From Circinella umbellata (lineage: Eukaryota; Mucoromycota; Mucoromycetes; Mucorales; Lichtheimiaceae): 64,000 nt of DNA. The translations under genes and the position numbers were made by a program. Positions 12,666 to 22,999 of the stretch are shown piece after piece. The stretch is taken from positions 1 through 64,000 of the forward strand of contig JAIWNF010000018.1 of NCBI GenBank assembly GCA_025093555.1, given 5' to 3'. Positions within the stretch are counted from its first letter, which is position 1. Each line of letters starts with the position of its first letter. The notes under the pieces were generated by a model that did no database searches, was not told where the DNA came from, and saw only the letters and a program-made list of their open reading frames with translations.

Positions 12666-15167
12666 CTAGTATCGACTATCAAATTTAATTGTCAAGGAGT
12701 CCGGAGCGACATTAAATGTTTGCTCCATTACTATTCCATCGTGATGGACAGAGTCAGAAGGAAGTTTCCATTCGTATTTTTTCACTTTAGAAATATAGAA
12801 ACCAATATTAAAAATAAATATCATGCGCATTAATGATTTCATATCTACAGTAATTTAAAAACTTACATAACATTGATAACACCACCCGTTGTTCAGTCAT
12901 ACTAAAATTGATTCCTAAACAGATTCTTCCACCTTGGCTAAATGGCGCGTACGTTATACCTTCGTGTAAGTCATGTTCACCACCTTTGGCAAACCGCTCA
13001 GGATTAAACTTTTCAGGATTATGCCATAAATCTGGTCGATAATGTAGCGCTTGAATATCGACATTAATCATACTTCCACCAGGAATAATAATTCCACCCA
13101 AATCCAAATCGGTATCTTTCGGTGTGATTCGTGCAGTAATTTCATTAGCAGGTGGTTGAAGACGTAGACCCTAATATAATTCAAATTTGGAACATTATTG
13201 TTCATATTCCTTGTTATTCAAATTTACAAACCATGTAGCTGTGTAATTCAGCAGCAAAAATAAAAAATAAAGCAAAAAAACTACCTCTTTTATACACATG
13301 TCAATATACGTAAATTTTTTACAGTCTTCAAGAGTGGGAAAAACATTAACGGGTTCATCACCCAGCACACAAAGTGCTTCTTCCCGTGCTTTTGCTTGAA
13401 TATCCTATTTTATATTTAGGTACAATTATCAAGTTTAAGAAAGTTGTGCTTAGTGGTTGATATTACTCAGATATCCCAGTTATTATTTTTATGCTAAAAA
13501 TAGTAGCTTACTGGGTTAACAGCAAGATAATATAAGCAAAACGCCAACGAATTACTTGTAGTATCATGACCTTCAAAGAAATATACAGTATTAATAATAA
13601 TAATAATCAATATAAATATATGTGGTCTCAAGGACAGAAAATAATATATTTTTACCTGCCAAAAAAAAGATTGCCATATTATGCTTTTGGAATATAAAAA
13701 AAGAACGTTCCGGTGTAAGAATAATTAAATGACGTTGTTAACACATGGTAAGTTCGAGTTTTGTATACACATACCCGTAATTCCTCTTTTGTCCACGCTC
13801 CCTCACCACGCATTTCCGCCTTCAACATCATTGTAAGTAGATCATTGCCATTGTTTGATTTATCGTCCTCCAGATCCAGTTTCTGTTGTAGTAGTTCTTC
13901 ACGTTTCTTATCCGCCAATTCATCCAGTAAGGAAACTAGTTTGAACGTCGCATTATATCTTTCCCTTCTCTTGCGGCTCAAAAATCTATATATACGATCC
14001 ACTGTAGGGAAAAAAATAGGAATGATTTCCAAAAATGACTCAACTACTTGATTATATGTCTCAGCCCATATAGAATGCTCATCTTTGAGAGCACAAAAAT
14101 CAAAATCTATGCAGTACATAAGCAAGAATAAGTCATTATGAAATGTTATTTAATATTGCTCTTTTTTTTTCTTCTATTCATACTACAATCTTAATTATTT
14201 ACCAAATGCAGCCTTTCCCAATGCATCGAGTGTTAAACGTCGCGTCAACGTGCCCACTGATACATGTCCTTCACCATTACTTTGCATTTGTTTGATTAAA
14301 TCAAAAACACTCGGCATCAAACTACCAAAAACTGCAGCTGGCATTTCTCGATGAAAAGCAGGATTCATGATCTTAAATTATATTCAATGAATAAAAGAAG
14401 AATAATGTATACACATGTAGTTATTACTGAATACGTAAGTACTTTAATGGTATTATGCAACAAATTACATATTTTCGTATTGAGTCAATACTATAATAAT
14501 TAGTCAGTTTTCCTGATTACCTTTCGCTGTGCCTTCCAATGTTCTCCGTTAATAATAGCAACATTGTCTTTTCCAGCAAAATGCATCATTGCGCTATCCT
14601 CGGGAAAGTAATCCATCAAAAATGTTGTCTTTGTCGCATATTCTGTAATATATGTAGAAAATAATTTCTTAATACGTACGTTACATATCAACGCCACATT
14701 GGCGAATATCCATATATAGTAACTGAGTAATACTCATATGTACCTGGTTTAAAAAAAACAGTTTTCGCCAGGATTGGGTTTGCAACATAGATGGTCCAGT
14801 CGAAAGGCATTTTGTTCTAATTTCCGTTCATTGATATCAGTTATTTCACAATGCCACATGTGTAAAGTAATGCATTAAGTAAATCAATGTTTACAGAAAC
14901 AAAACAAAAAAGACATACAAGATATAAACCATTTGCTTGTGAGAGAAGAGGAAAGATCAACCGTTGAGTTCGAGAAACCAATGGTTCTTTCATAATCAAA
15001 GACGTTAAGTGCTTCCAATAGCTAAGATGCGGGATGTGTTGTAACTGCTTTGGAACTTTAAAGAATCGACGATAAATTTGGTCACAAACGAGTATTGTAG
15101 TCGCAATCGCTCCCACATAATAGCGGTATACATATAGTTGTTCACGGATCAAGCTTGAATTTACCAT
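12666..15167 (-). CDS. Cytochrome P450 monooxygenase, copy 2 (upstream copy)
   Basis: Ten exons: 15167-14919, 14816-14744, 14642-14521, 14371-14203, 14106-13775, 13683-13656, 13570-13512, 13404-13285, 13170-12867 and 12784-12666. They join to 1575 nt (524 aa). Motifs are AGHDTTS at 324-330, ExxR E384-R387 (KEGLR), PERF, and haem loop FSQGGRICLG with Cys468. An N-terminal hydrophobic anchor is present. Exons 1, 2, 3, 6, 7 and the last have exactly the same lengths as in P450-1, showing a tandem duplication. The exon that is single in P450-1 (9843-9426) is split here by an intron at 13284-13171, within the K-helix just after KE. An in-frame upstream ATG is possible at 15272, but 15167 matches the start and exon-1 length (249 nt) of the paralogue. 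Confidence 0.93.
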
Positions 15168-15857
15168 TGTAGGGGAGTAAAAGAAGTAAAAGAGATAAAC
15201 GAGAGTTTCAGTTTTTTTGGTCATATATAAGGGGAAGAGATAAAAAAAAATAGGACTGCTGATCCTTCTCATGCATTATTGTCATTATTGATTCAGCACT
15301 TTGTATTCAAATAACGACAGGTGAAGTCTACATATACCTCTTCTGTAAGTTTATCCATATTTTTGTACAACATATTTTATTTATTTATTTTCAAGAAAAA
15401 GAAAAAAGAATCAAGGGAAGCAAAAATGATGAATCATTTAGAGAGTGTGTCATCCGGCGTCCTTTCCGTCAAAATCATCTGACAAGTTTTTTTTTTTTTC
15501 ATTTTACAATGGGGTCACGCTTAACATCTTTCTGTGTAACATGTGTGGTGAGGATAATAATTTTGAAACAGATGGCTAACCTATGTATGTATGAGACCAA
15601 CTGCAAAGAATTACAGCTTGACCAAAATATCAAGAGGACTGAAAATAAAAAGTGTTTCTTTTTTTTTCACTCATATTCTATTCCTTTTCAAAAAAAATAG
15701 TCAAGTTAAAGTTGGAGGAGTACAATGATTTTGGTAACGGGGCGTTTAACTTGTTGAACAACTTGGTATAACTTAACCTGCTTTTAATTTTGCTTTTGAT
15801 ATATTAAAATTTTATTGAATTACACATTTACTTTACTCGCTCACCTCAACTAACGAT
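15168..15857. other. Intergenic: P450-2 promoter side
   Basis: AT-rich DNA with poly-T tracts (15487-15500, 15660-15668). A 63-codon ORF at 15509-15700 has no recognisable features. It separates the P450 promoter from the degenerate gene copy that starts near 15858. Confidence 0.45.
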
Positions 15858-17106
15858 GGCCAACGATCAATACTTGGTTTTGTCCATGGCACCAACACTT
15901 CTAAACCTCTTATAGAATCTCCTCATCATACGTGCTGCGAGTTCCATTGTTCTTGATTAGTCATTCTCTCAACTCTATTAATCCTACCCGATCTTGTCGC
16001 GATTCTGGAGAGCGAAATTCCAAAGGTCTCAGACAAAAGTATTGAGTTATGCATAACGAAATACTCGTAGACTATGTAATATTCCGTGGTTCATAACTGG
16101 CTTGAGATGGGGTTTTTTAGCGACCCAGTTGATGATTTATTTAACCCCTTATCAGAAACAGCACCCAGTATTAGCTATCCTGTAAGTATATAAGTGGCGA
16201 TACATATTCATGTGCTGCATACGTGCCATATAGCTAACTGAATTTGTCACTTTTATGAATAGAATCCTGCTCAAGATAATTTATCATTGCCAGAAATTCC
16301 AATGTCCTTGACTGATATTGACTGTGTTAATTTAGGTCCAATTCCTGAATTCACGTATACAGTTGACGAAAAAGACATTGCTTCTCTATTTTATATTTAC
16401 AAAGTCAAATCAGAGGAGATCATTTCCAAACAAAAAAAGTTCCAGGAAACCGATTTGCATGAGCTCTTGTAAGTACATTTGTATCAGATATTGTGTGCTT
16501 CAAAAAAAAAAAAATAGCAATCCGATATTTATCTATTCTTTTTCTGTAGAGCCTTGACCCACGTATTATTGTTAAAGCCTTGGGAATATTCACCTGCAAT
16601 GCTTAAAATATTTGAGCACGCAAGGCTTTTTGTTCTGACGAAACAGAATTTAATGAAGAAAATGGCGATATATTGAAGCGTAAACTCAAGGTATACATAA
16701 TCAATTTGAATAAGTCATTTTATTACATCATTATTTCTTTTCATACTTATAAGCTTTTGGAATGTATTATAGGACGTAACTAATTTGAGGAGCTCGACTG
16801 ACGATATTGCCGATGATATAAATGATCTTGCCCGAATAGCAAGAAAAAAAGGTTTATTAGAAGAAACGAAGATTATTCGGTCAATACGAAATATGTACGT
16901 ATTAATAGCTTCAGTATTATGTTATGCATTAGCCAATATCTAAACTCGTTCTTTTTTTTATAATTAGTCTTGAAATGTATCCAATGGCGAATATGATAGA
17001 CTCGGTGCCGGAGATGGACCTTATCGCCTCATTTTTATCTCCATTTCCTGTCTCCAATATTAACATCAAGTACATCAAGAATGATTGGATTGCTAGACAA
17101 AGCTGA
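15858..17106 (+). pseudogene. Degenerate left copy of unrecognised gene (N-terminal module)
   Basis: This is a plus-strand paralogue of the minus-strand gene at 18293-19929. Recognisable exons are about 15858-16058 (diverged, full of stops), 16121-16181, 16263-16468, 16550-16690, 16773-16893 and 16967-17106. Outside about 16213 it differs from the right copy at many sites; inside that point it is virtually identical, being an arm of the palindrome. The exon at 16550-16690 needs a frame change near 16620 to join the next exons (or an unusual 62-nt intron with a GTATTA donor). The reading runs through an ETKIIRSIRN / DLIASFLSPF segment and then into antisense sequence of another module, ending at a stop at 17104. 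I do not recognise the protein; the segment resembles uncharacterised multicopy proteins I associate with Mucorales, which is only an impression. Confidence 0.6.
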
Positions 17107-17890
17107 CATAAGCACCTCGCTTCTTGCTTTTTGCTGTATTAATGATATTCTTGAAATGAGGAGCGTCAAGGGTTTCGCGTCGTTTAACTTGTATATTTTC
17201 AGGTGTAGGTGACGGAATACAATGTGATTATGCTTTTGAAACTGCCATCAGACTATTGAGGAATGATGTAATATTATATACGTCCTTGACCGATCTTGGA
17301 ATTGTTATTCTTTCAAATTCAAACATAAGGTATAGACCATCAGATACCAAGCTGATTCCGTAAAAGTGATGGTGTGACCTATGATAGCCCCAGTGTACAT
17401 AACAGCAACAAAAAAAAAAAGAGTGAGTTGTTAAAAGCCAACGAAGTGGCGCTTTACGCATAGAATTAATATACTTGCCCACTGCTTGGTATAACATTAC
17501 GCCTTCCATCGAATCAGTATCAATAGCATCTTTCCCAAAAACACCAAGTCGTAACAAATCTTTAGCTAATAAATCATTCTCATCAACGTTGTCGGCAGAT
17601 TTAATTTCACCAAATACACGAGAAAAAGTACACTTTGGTCCAGCCATTTGCGAAACGACACAATCAGGGTGACAAGATGTAGGTCTACCGAAAATACCAA
17701 GATTATCCAACTTGGTGTTTGGCCTAATATTTATAAAAATTGATAAGTACGTATGATCAAATCTATTCCTGTTTATTTTGTCTATTGATAATGTTTTATT
17801 TACCATCAATATCTTAGCTATCTCAATCATTTATTATTCATTATGTCTTTAATTGTATTCTTGTTATCATATCACTATCAACAGAACATT
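17093..17890 (-). pseudogene. C-terminal module of unrecognised dispersed gene, copy A
   Basis: Read on the minus strand, 17830-17228 gives an open frame of 200 codons with IRPNTKLDNLGIFGRP, LLRLGVFGKDAID and GISLVSDGLYLMFEFE segments. It continues after an in-frame stop (17225-17227) to a PSPTPENIQ...RGAYVSFV end at about 17093. Comparison with the copy at 23000-23820 shows that this copy lost one base near 17363 (HHF versus TITF frame) and carries the TAA where copy C has a sense codon. The module is therefore broken. Its 3' end abuts, tail to tail, the N-terminal module of the left gene copy, an arrangement that requires an inversion. Function unknown; the family looks like a dispersed multicopy protein. 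Confidence 0.6.
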
Positions 17891-18308
17891 ATGGAAGGCG
17901 TAATGTTATACCAAGCAGTGGGCAAGTATATTAATTCTATGCGTAAAGCGCCACTTCGTTGGCTTTTAACAACTCACTCTTTTTTTTTTGTTGCTGTTAT
18001 GTACACTGGGGCTATCATAGGTCACACCATCACTTTTACGGAATCAGCTTGGTATCTGATGGTCTATACCTTATGTTTGAATTTGAAAGAATAACAATTC
18101 CAAGATCGGTCAAGGACGTATATAATATTACATCATTCCTCAATAGTCTGATGGCAGTTTCAAAAGCATAATCACATTGTATTCCGTCACCTACACCTGA
18201 AAATATACAAGTTAAACGACGCGAAACCCTTGACGCTCCTCATTTCAAGAATATCATTAATACAGCAAAAAGCAAGAAGCGAGGTGCTTATGTCAGCTTT
18301 GTCTAGCA
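17891..18308 (+). pseudogene. C-terminal module, copy B (right arm, 5' truncated)
   Basis: This is the reverse complement of 17093-17509 and carries the same lesions: the frame break around 18037 and a TAA at about 18169-18171. It begins exactly after CAGAACATTAT (17880-17890), the point where copy C continues into unrelated poly-T sequence, so 17890/17891 marks the rearrangement junction. It lacks the IRPNTKLDNL half of the module, which lies only in the loop. Its 3' end meets the N-terminal module of the right gene copy at about 18293-18330. Confidence 0.6.
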
Positions 18309-19929
18309 ATCCAATCATTCTTGATGTACTTGATGTTAATATTGGAGACAGGAAATGGAGATAAAAATGAGGCGATAAGGTCCATCTCCGGCACCGAGTC
18401 TATCATATTCGCCATTGGATACATTTCAAGACTAATTATAAAAAAAAGAACGAGTTTAGATATTGGCTAATGCATAACATAATACTGAAGCTATTAATAC
18501 GTACATATTTCGTATTGACCGAATAATCTTCGTTTCTTCTAATAAACCTTTTTTTCTTGCTATTCGGGCAAGATCATTTATATCATCGGCAATATCGTCA
18601 GTCGAGCTCCTCAAATTAGTTACGTCCTATAATACATTCCAAAAGCTTATAAGTATGAAAAGAAATAATGATGTAATAAAATGACTTATTCAAATTGATT
18701 ATGTATACCTTGAGTTTACGCTTCAATATATCGCCATTTTCTTCATTAAATTCTGTTTCGTCAGAACAAAAAGCCTTGCGTGCTCAAATATTTTAAGCAT
18801 TGCAGGTGAATATTCCCAAGGCTTTAACAATAATACGTGGGTCAAGGCTCTACAGAAAAAGAATAGATAAATATCGGATTGCTATTTTTTTTTTTTTTTG
18901 AAGCACACAATATCTGATACAAATGTACTTACAAGAGCTCATGCAAATCGGTTTCCTGGAACTTTTTTTGTTTGGAAATGATCTCCTCTGATTTGACTTT
19001 GTAAATATAAAATAGAGAAGCAATGTCTTTTTCGTCAACTGTATACGTGAATTCAGGAATTGGACCTAAATTAACACAGTCAATATCAGTCAAGGACATT
19101 GGAATTTCTGGCAATGATAAATTATCTTGAGCAGGATTCTATTCATAAAAGTGACAAATTCAGTTAGCTATATGGCACGTATGCAGCACGTGAATGTATA
19201 TAGCGACTTGTAAACGTACGGGATGGGTGCTACTAGAGGCTGTTTCTGGTAAAGGGTTAAAGAAATCGTCGACTGGATCGCTAAAAAACGTTCGAGTCAG
19301 TTGATGGGCCATACAGCATTACATAGATACACGTATTTTGTTATGCATCACTTTATACTTACTTTTGTCTGGCACGTGTGGGATTTCGGTGTTGAGAAAC
19401 TCGATAGGATGACCCAGAATCAACAGGTCCGTGAGAAGGCTGATTATAATCGGAAGCAATGGGACTGATAGTATGACGTGAGGAATCTACAGGAAGTGCA
19501 GAAGAAGCACTGTTGTCATGGGCAGAACCAAGTAATGAAGACTGTTGTTGGCCATTGTTTGTATAGGTAAATGATCCTATGTGAAGTAGTGTCATGTTTT
19601 TCCTATTGTTCAATCCCTGCAATTATTTGACATGGTTAGCGTTTCTACGTATATTGAATAAAAAATAATACACCCAAAAATTAAATAACAAGTTAACTTA
19701 CACCAAGTTGTTCAAGTAGTTTAGAGGCTTGGTCAGATTTCATTTTCACGAGTGATTTTTCTTTAATTTTTAATAAATCGGCTTTAAGCTTTTTTTCAGG
19801 ATCGTCTTCAAAAAACCGGGATCGATAACTTTTCAGTGCATCATCAAGGTTCCATTCTGACGGTGAAAGGCGGTCCAAATAAAAGCTCATTTTGCTAAGA
19901 GAAGGAGAAAGATTGGGCCCGGATAGCAT
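18293..19929 (-). pseudogene. Unrecognised gene, right copy (5' part best preserved)
   Basis: Minus-strand exons 19929-19702, 19616-19363, 19280-19220, 19138-18933, 18849-18709, 18626-18506 and 18432 onward. The first exon encodes a charged helical segment (LSPSEWNLDDALKSYRSRFF; KADLLKIKEKSLVKMKSDQA). The second is Ser/Gln-rich and disordered. The third has DPVDDFFNPLPETASSS. Then come YTVDEKDIASLFYIYKV and VLLLKPWEYSPAMLKIF segments. The exon 18849-18709 contains the same frame break as the left copy, so the gene is probably inactive unless an unusual intron removes it. From about 18360 it passes into antisense C-terminal module and stops at 18293. No known domain is recognised. Exons 1-3 lie outside the homogenised arm and are intact. 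Confidence 0.55.
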
Positions 19930-20189
19930 GAATGAGGCAGGTCAAATTAATTGTTCCCAATTAGGAAATGGCCCCAGTAGCGAAGCGAAAGGGAGATTAT
20001 TCTATTGTACAATGACTATTATATTTAATATATGGAAAGAAAATAATGATAATAGTTAGCTATTCATTATACGTACTGTATATGTGATGTTTAAGCATTT
20101 AATTGTCGAAGTAATCAAATAGTCATGTTCGAGAACATGTATTTTGTTTTCTTGTTGTTCCCTTTACACTCAATGGTGCCACAAATAGT
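19930..20189. other. Short 5' flank of the right gene copy
   Basis: About 260 bp of AT-rich spacer; nothing specific seen. Confidence 0.4.
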
Positions 20190-20870
20190 ACATGATTTTA
20201 ATTCTTTTTACAGACGCCTTTAAGGAGATTTTTATTGCTGCTGTTATCTCTAAATATTTGTAGTGCTATAATAGAATTTGAATCTGTTAACACTAAATTA
20301 TGTTGCAAAACTACAGTTAACACTTTTGAAGACATACTTATCACTTCAAATAAACTCGATTCCGCAGCGATGCATTCAATGGCAGCGGTTCGACTATTGG
20401 TAGATTCCTTATTAATGGTTCGGTTTGTCGACAATAATGTTCTTGGAATCACTAACAACAGTAGAATTTTTATCTCCACACGCAATCATGAACTCTCCAT
20501 TAGAAAATGCTTTTGTTCCAATGGTTTCTCTCCCGGCATTAGGGTTTCTTCCTTCTGTTTTTTCTTACACATCTTTTATTATTAGAGTTATATTTCATTG
20601 TGAAACTATTGATGCAGTCCAAGACAGCAATAACCTTTTTTCCATATTGACGCGAATAATGTACGTACTTCTCAACTTTTTTTTCTCTTATGCTTTATGC
20701 TATCTGTTTAAGTCTCAGCAACATGTCATAGTCAAAATTGATTGGCTAAATCCAAAACGTCATAGTCTCTTTTTATTGGTTTTCATTGCCTCATTCACTT
20801 CAGCCGTGCCAATTATAATTATTTTATATACAGTGTTTTATTTTTCCTTTTTTTTTTTTGCATGAATAAA
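20190..20870. other. Region with overlapping ORFs on both strands, product unrecognised
   Basis: Plus-strand ORFs 20235-20585 (116 codons) and 20425-20865 (146 codons) overlap a minus-strand ORF, 20485-20198 (95 codons), which has another minus frame just upstream (NAGRETIGTKAFSNGEF). Base composition here is less A/T-monotonous than the flanks, so something was probably coding. The minus strand reads more like protein, while the plus-strand ORFs are Phe/Ser/Leu-rich as expected of antisense shadows. It could be a decayed transposon or host gene remnant. No domain is recognised and no model is proposed. Confidence 0.3.
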
Positions 20871-21496
20871 AAACATCATTATTTGTTGCGTTCACTTATT
20901 GGTGGGATCTGACGACTTATTTACTATTGTTGTTGTCCATTATTCTGTAACATGGAAATATCTTGCATATTACGTACTTATTGTCGAGTCCACATCAATT
21001 CATCCTTTAATGCTGTAGTATACATGTCATACGTACACTATTAATTAATTAATAATGTTTCATAATAGCATGGAAAAGAGCTAACTTATCATATTTTTCT
21101 CTTCTCCTCTTATTTCGCTTATTTCACTTATCGTATTTTGCAAATCTCCGTCAATTTTTTTTATATATTATTGATCCAAATAACAATTCTTATATTATAT
21201 TTAATATCTAATATCTCATTATCTAATAAAAAAAACTATTAATAAAAAACAGCAGATAGAATATGAGACTAACGCTTTTATACAATTAGTTAAACTGACA
21301 ACAACGACCTGATCTTCAGGTACGTATGACACTTTGTTAAAAGTTACTTTACGTAGTACTTTTAATTTTCAATTTTTTTTTCCGGGGAGGGGGGTTATTT
21401 ATTAAACCACATGATCAAGTGCTCTTCTTTGTTATGTAGAATCTTATTTCTCAAAAAAAACCGGTTTTCTCCATTTTTTTCATCTCATTAATATTT
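20871..21496. other. AT-rich spacer
   Basis: Low-complexity AT-rich DNA with long T and A runs and TACGTA-type words; no gene or RNA recognised. Confidence 0.4.
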
Positions 21497-21600
21497 TCAC
21501 AAGTACATTGAAATTGTTTATTTTTTTTAATGACGAAATCAAGTGAACACGCGCTCAGTTCACAAAGAGGGGTACTGAAAAATCCAGTGTCGGCAGTTTC
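21497..21600 (+). repeat. Short dispersed repeat, copy 1
   Basis: A stretch containing CACAAGTACATTGAAATT, then GACGAAATCAAGTGAACAC and CACAAAGAGGGGTACTGAAAAA recurs in the same order and orientation at 22287-22392 with substitutions and a roughly 20-bp insertion. Both copies sit beside a TTTCCGNNNNGGCGGAAA-like palindromic patch (about 21600-21625 and 22168-22235). It is likely a fragment of a dispersed element; no coding capacity. Confidence 0.5.
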
Positions 21601-21986
21601 CAAGTTTCCGACCTGGCGGAAATATATATAAAAAAACCATTATAGAGTTGGGATACGTACTTGATATTTTATTTTGAATGAAAAGTAATTTGGTTTATTT
21701 ATATTTTTAGAACACTGGTTTTGCATTGATATAGAGATGCTGCGCAATATAAATATTTCGCGTTGTTCAGTATATTGGCCTTAATACGTAGCTTGAAGCC
21801 TGACATCGGCTGTCAATGCACAGCAACTGAATATATTAGTTGGTGACTGACGTCGTGATCTATGTAGAGCAGTAGGATTTTTATCAATGTAGATAAACTA
21901 GACTATAGAAATGACAATAAGGCGCACTTAGCAGAAATAAAATGGACATTAGAATATCTTTTCTCGAACTTAAATATAATTATACG

Positions 21987-21998
21987 TACACACACACA

Positions 21999-22047
<49 letters not shown>

Positions 22048-22074
22048 TCCCTTTCCCTCTCCCTCTCCCTCTCT
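21987..22074. repeat. Microsatellite (CA)n-(CT)n-(CCCTCT)n
   Basis: A compound simple repeat: about six CA units, then more than 20 CT units, then imperfect CCCTCT units. The 61-codon ORF crossing it (21942-22127) is a translation artefact of the repeat. Confidence 0.95.
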
Positions 22075-22286
22075 ATCTTTCTTTTTTATTATTATTTAAC
22101 AAAACCTCTCATTTCATAATTCCATAAACATATCGATTAAGTGAAAAAGATTTTCGTCATAGGTTTTCGCCTTTTCCGCTATGGCGGAAACCTCTATACC
22201 AGTGTTTGCCTGTCGGAAACCCAACACAGGGTCAGCAGGAAAAAGAAGTAGGTAGAACGGCAATAAATGCATAATTAAATTTTCAC

Positions 22287-22392
22287 AAGTACGTTGAAAT
22301 TATATACTCTATCAAAGACGAAATTAATTGAGCACACGCCAAGTGCAGCTTCTTGCATTCGTCAGCTCACAAAGAGAGGTACTGAAAAACAT
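22287..22392 (+). repeat. Short dispersed repeat, copy 2
   Basis: Partner of 21497-21600: CACAAGTACGTTGAAATTAT, GACGAAATTAATTGAGCACAC and CTCACAAAGAGAGGTACTGA appear in the same order. The minus-strand ORF 22539-22324 (71 codons) crosses it and looks fortuitous. Confidence 0.5.
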
Positions 22393-22999
22393 GCGGGACA
22401 GCAGGAAAAAGGACCTTTTCACAACTGCACCTTCGCCAAAATCCCATATCTTAATTAATAAAATTGCATAATCGCGACGTTTGCACCTTGTATACCTACT
22501 GTCTGTTTGTTTAACTTGAGCACAAGGTTGTTGCTTCATAAATTCATTTTACTATAGGTGAGTGTTTCTGTCTAATTCTCTTATATCGTATTATACCTAT
22601 TGAGACCCAAATAGTTGGACTAAAAGGGATGTTAAATTCAATCTACGTACAGTACAGCTTTATGGGACACTACATTATGTATCTTGCTGACAGATACCCC
22701 GCCAAACACGACTCGTTTATATAACCAGCTTCTGTTAACGCAAGGCTCCACGAAATCATGAATAAATCGAAAATATTTTTGTATTGGTGAATAAATCAAT
22801 TATTGACATTCAAAGTTTTACTCATTACTGTTAATTAGTAATATAGTTCCTTTTTGAAATATTATATTATGTGTATATGATGCATAAGATGTGTTGTGGA
22901 AATGAGGGAAAATGATTATACTTTTTTGGCGCTTGTGATATGATAACAACGATACAATAAAAGAGATGACGGATAATAAATGAATAGGATAACTATGAC
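22393..22999. other. Spacer before repeat copy C
   Basis: AT-rich; no convincing gene. TATATAACCAGCTTCTGTT-like and other motifs were not interpretable. Confidence 0.35.

Larger units (their letters stand above)
16213..19188. repeat. Second palindrome, arms about 1.3 kb with a 381-nt loop
   Basis: Bases 16213-17509 and 17891-19188 are inverted copies that appear identical apart from homopolymer length. For example, 13 A at 16502-16514 faces 15 T, and 11 A near 17411 faces 10 T. The sum of paired coordinates moves from 35401 to 35399 to 35400 at those runs. The loop 17510-17890 is single copy inside the structure but recurs at about 23434-23816. Each arm holds an N-terminal gene module pointing inward, joined near 17040-17100 and 18300-18360 to an oppositely oriented C-terminal module. 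Outside the arms the flanks (15858-16212 and 19189-19616) are still homologous but clearly diverged. Confidence 0.9.

Noticed and set aside
17843..18094. 83-codon plus ORF suggestive of a membrane protein
   Set aside because: Fragment of the broken C-terminal module in the right palindrome arm; its end results from the one-base loss.
21942..22127. 61-codon Ser/Leu/Pro ORF
   Set aside because: Translation of the CT microsatellite.
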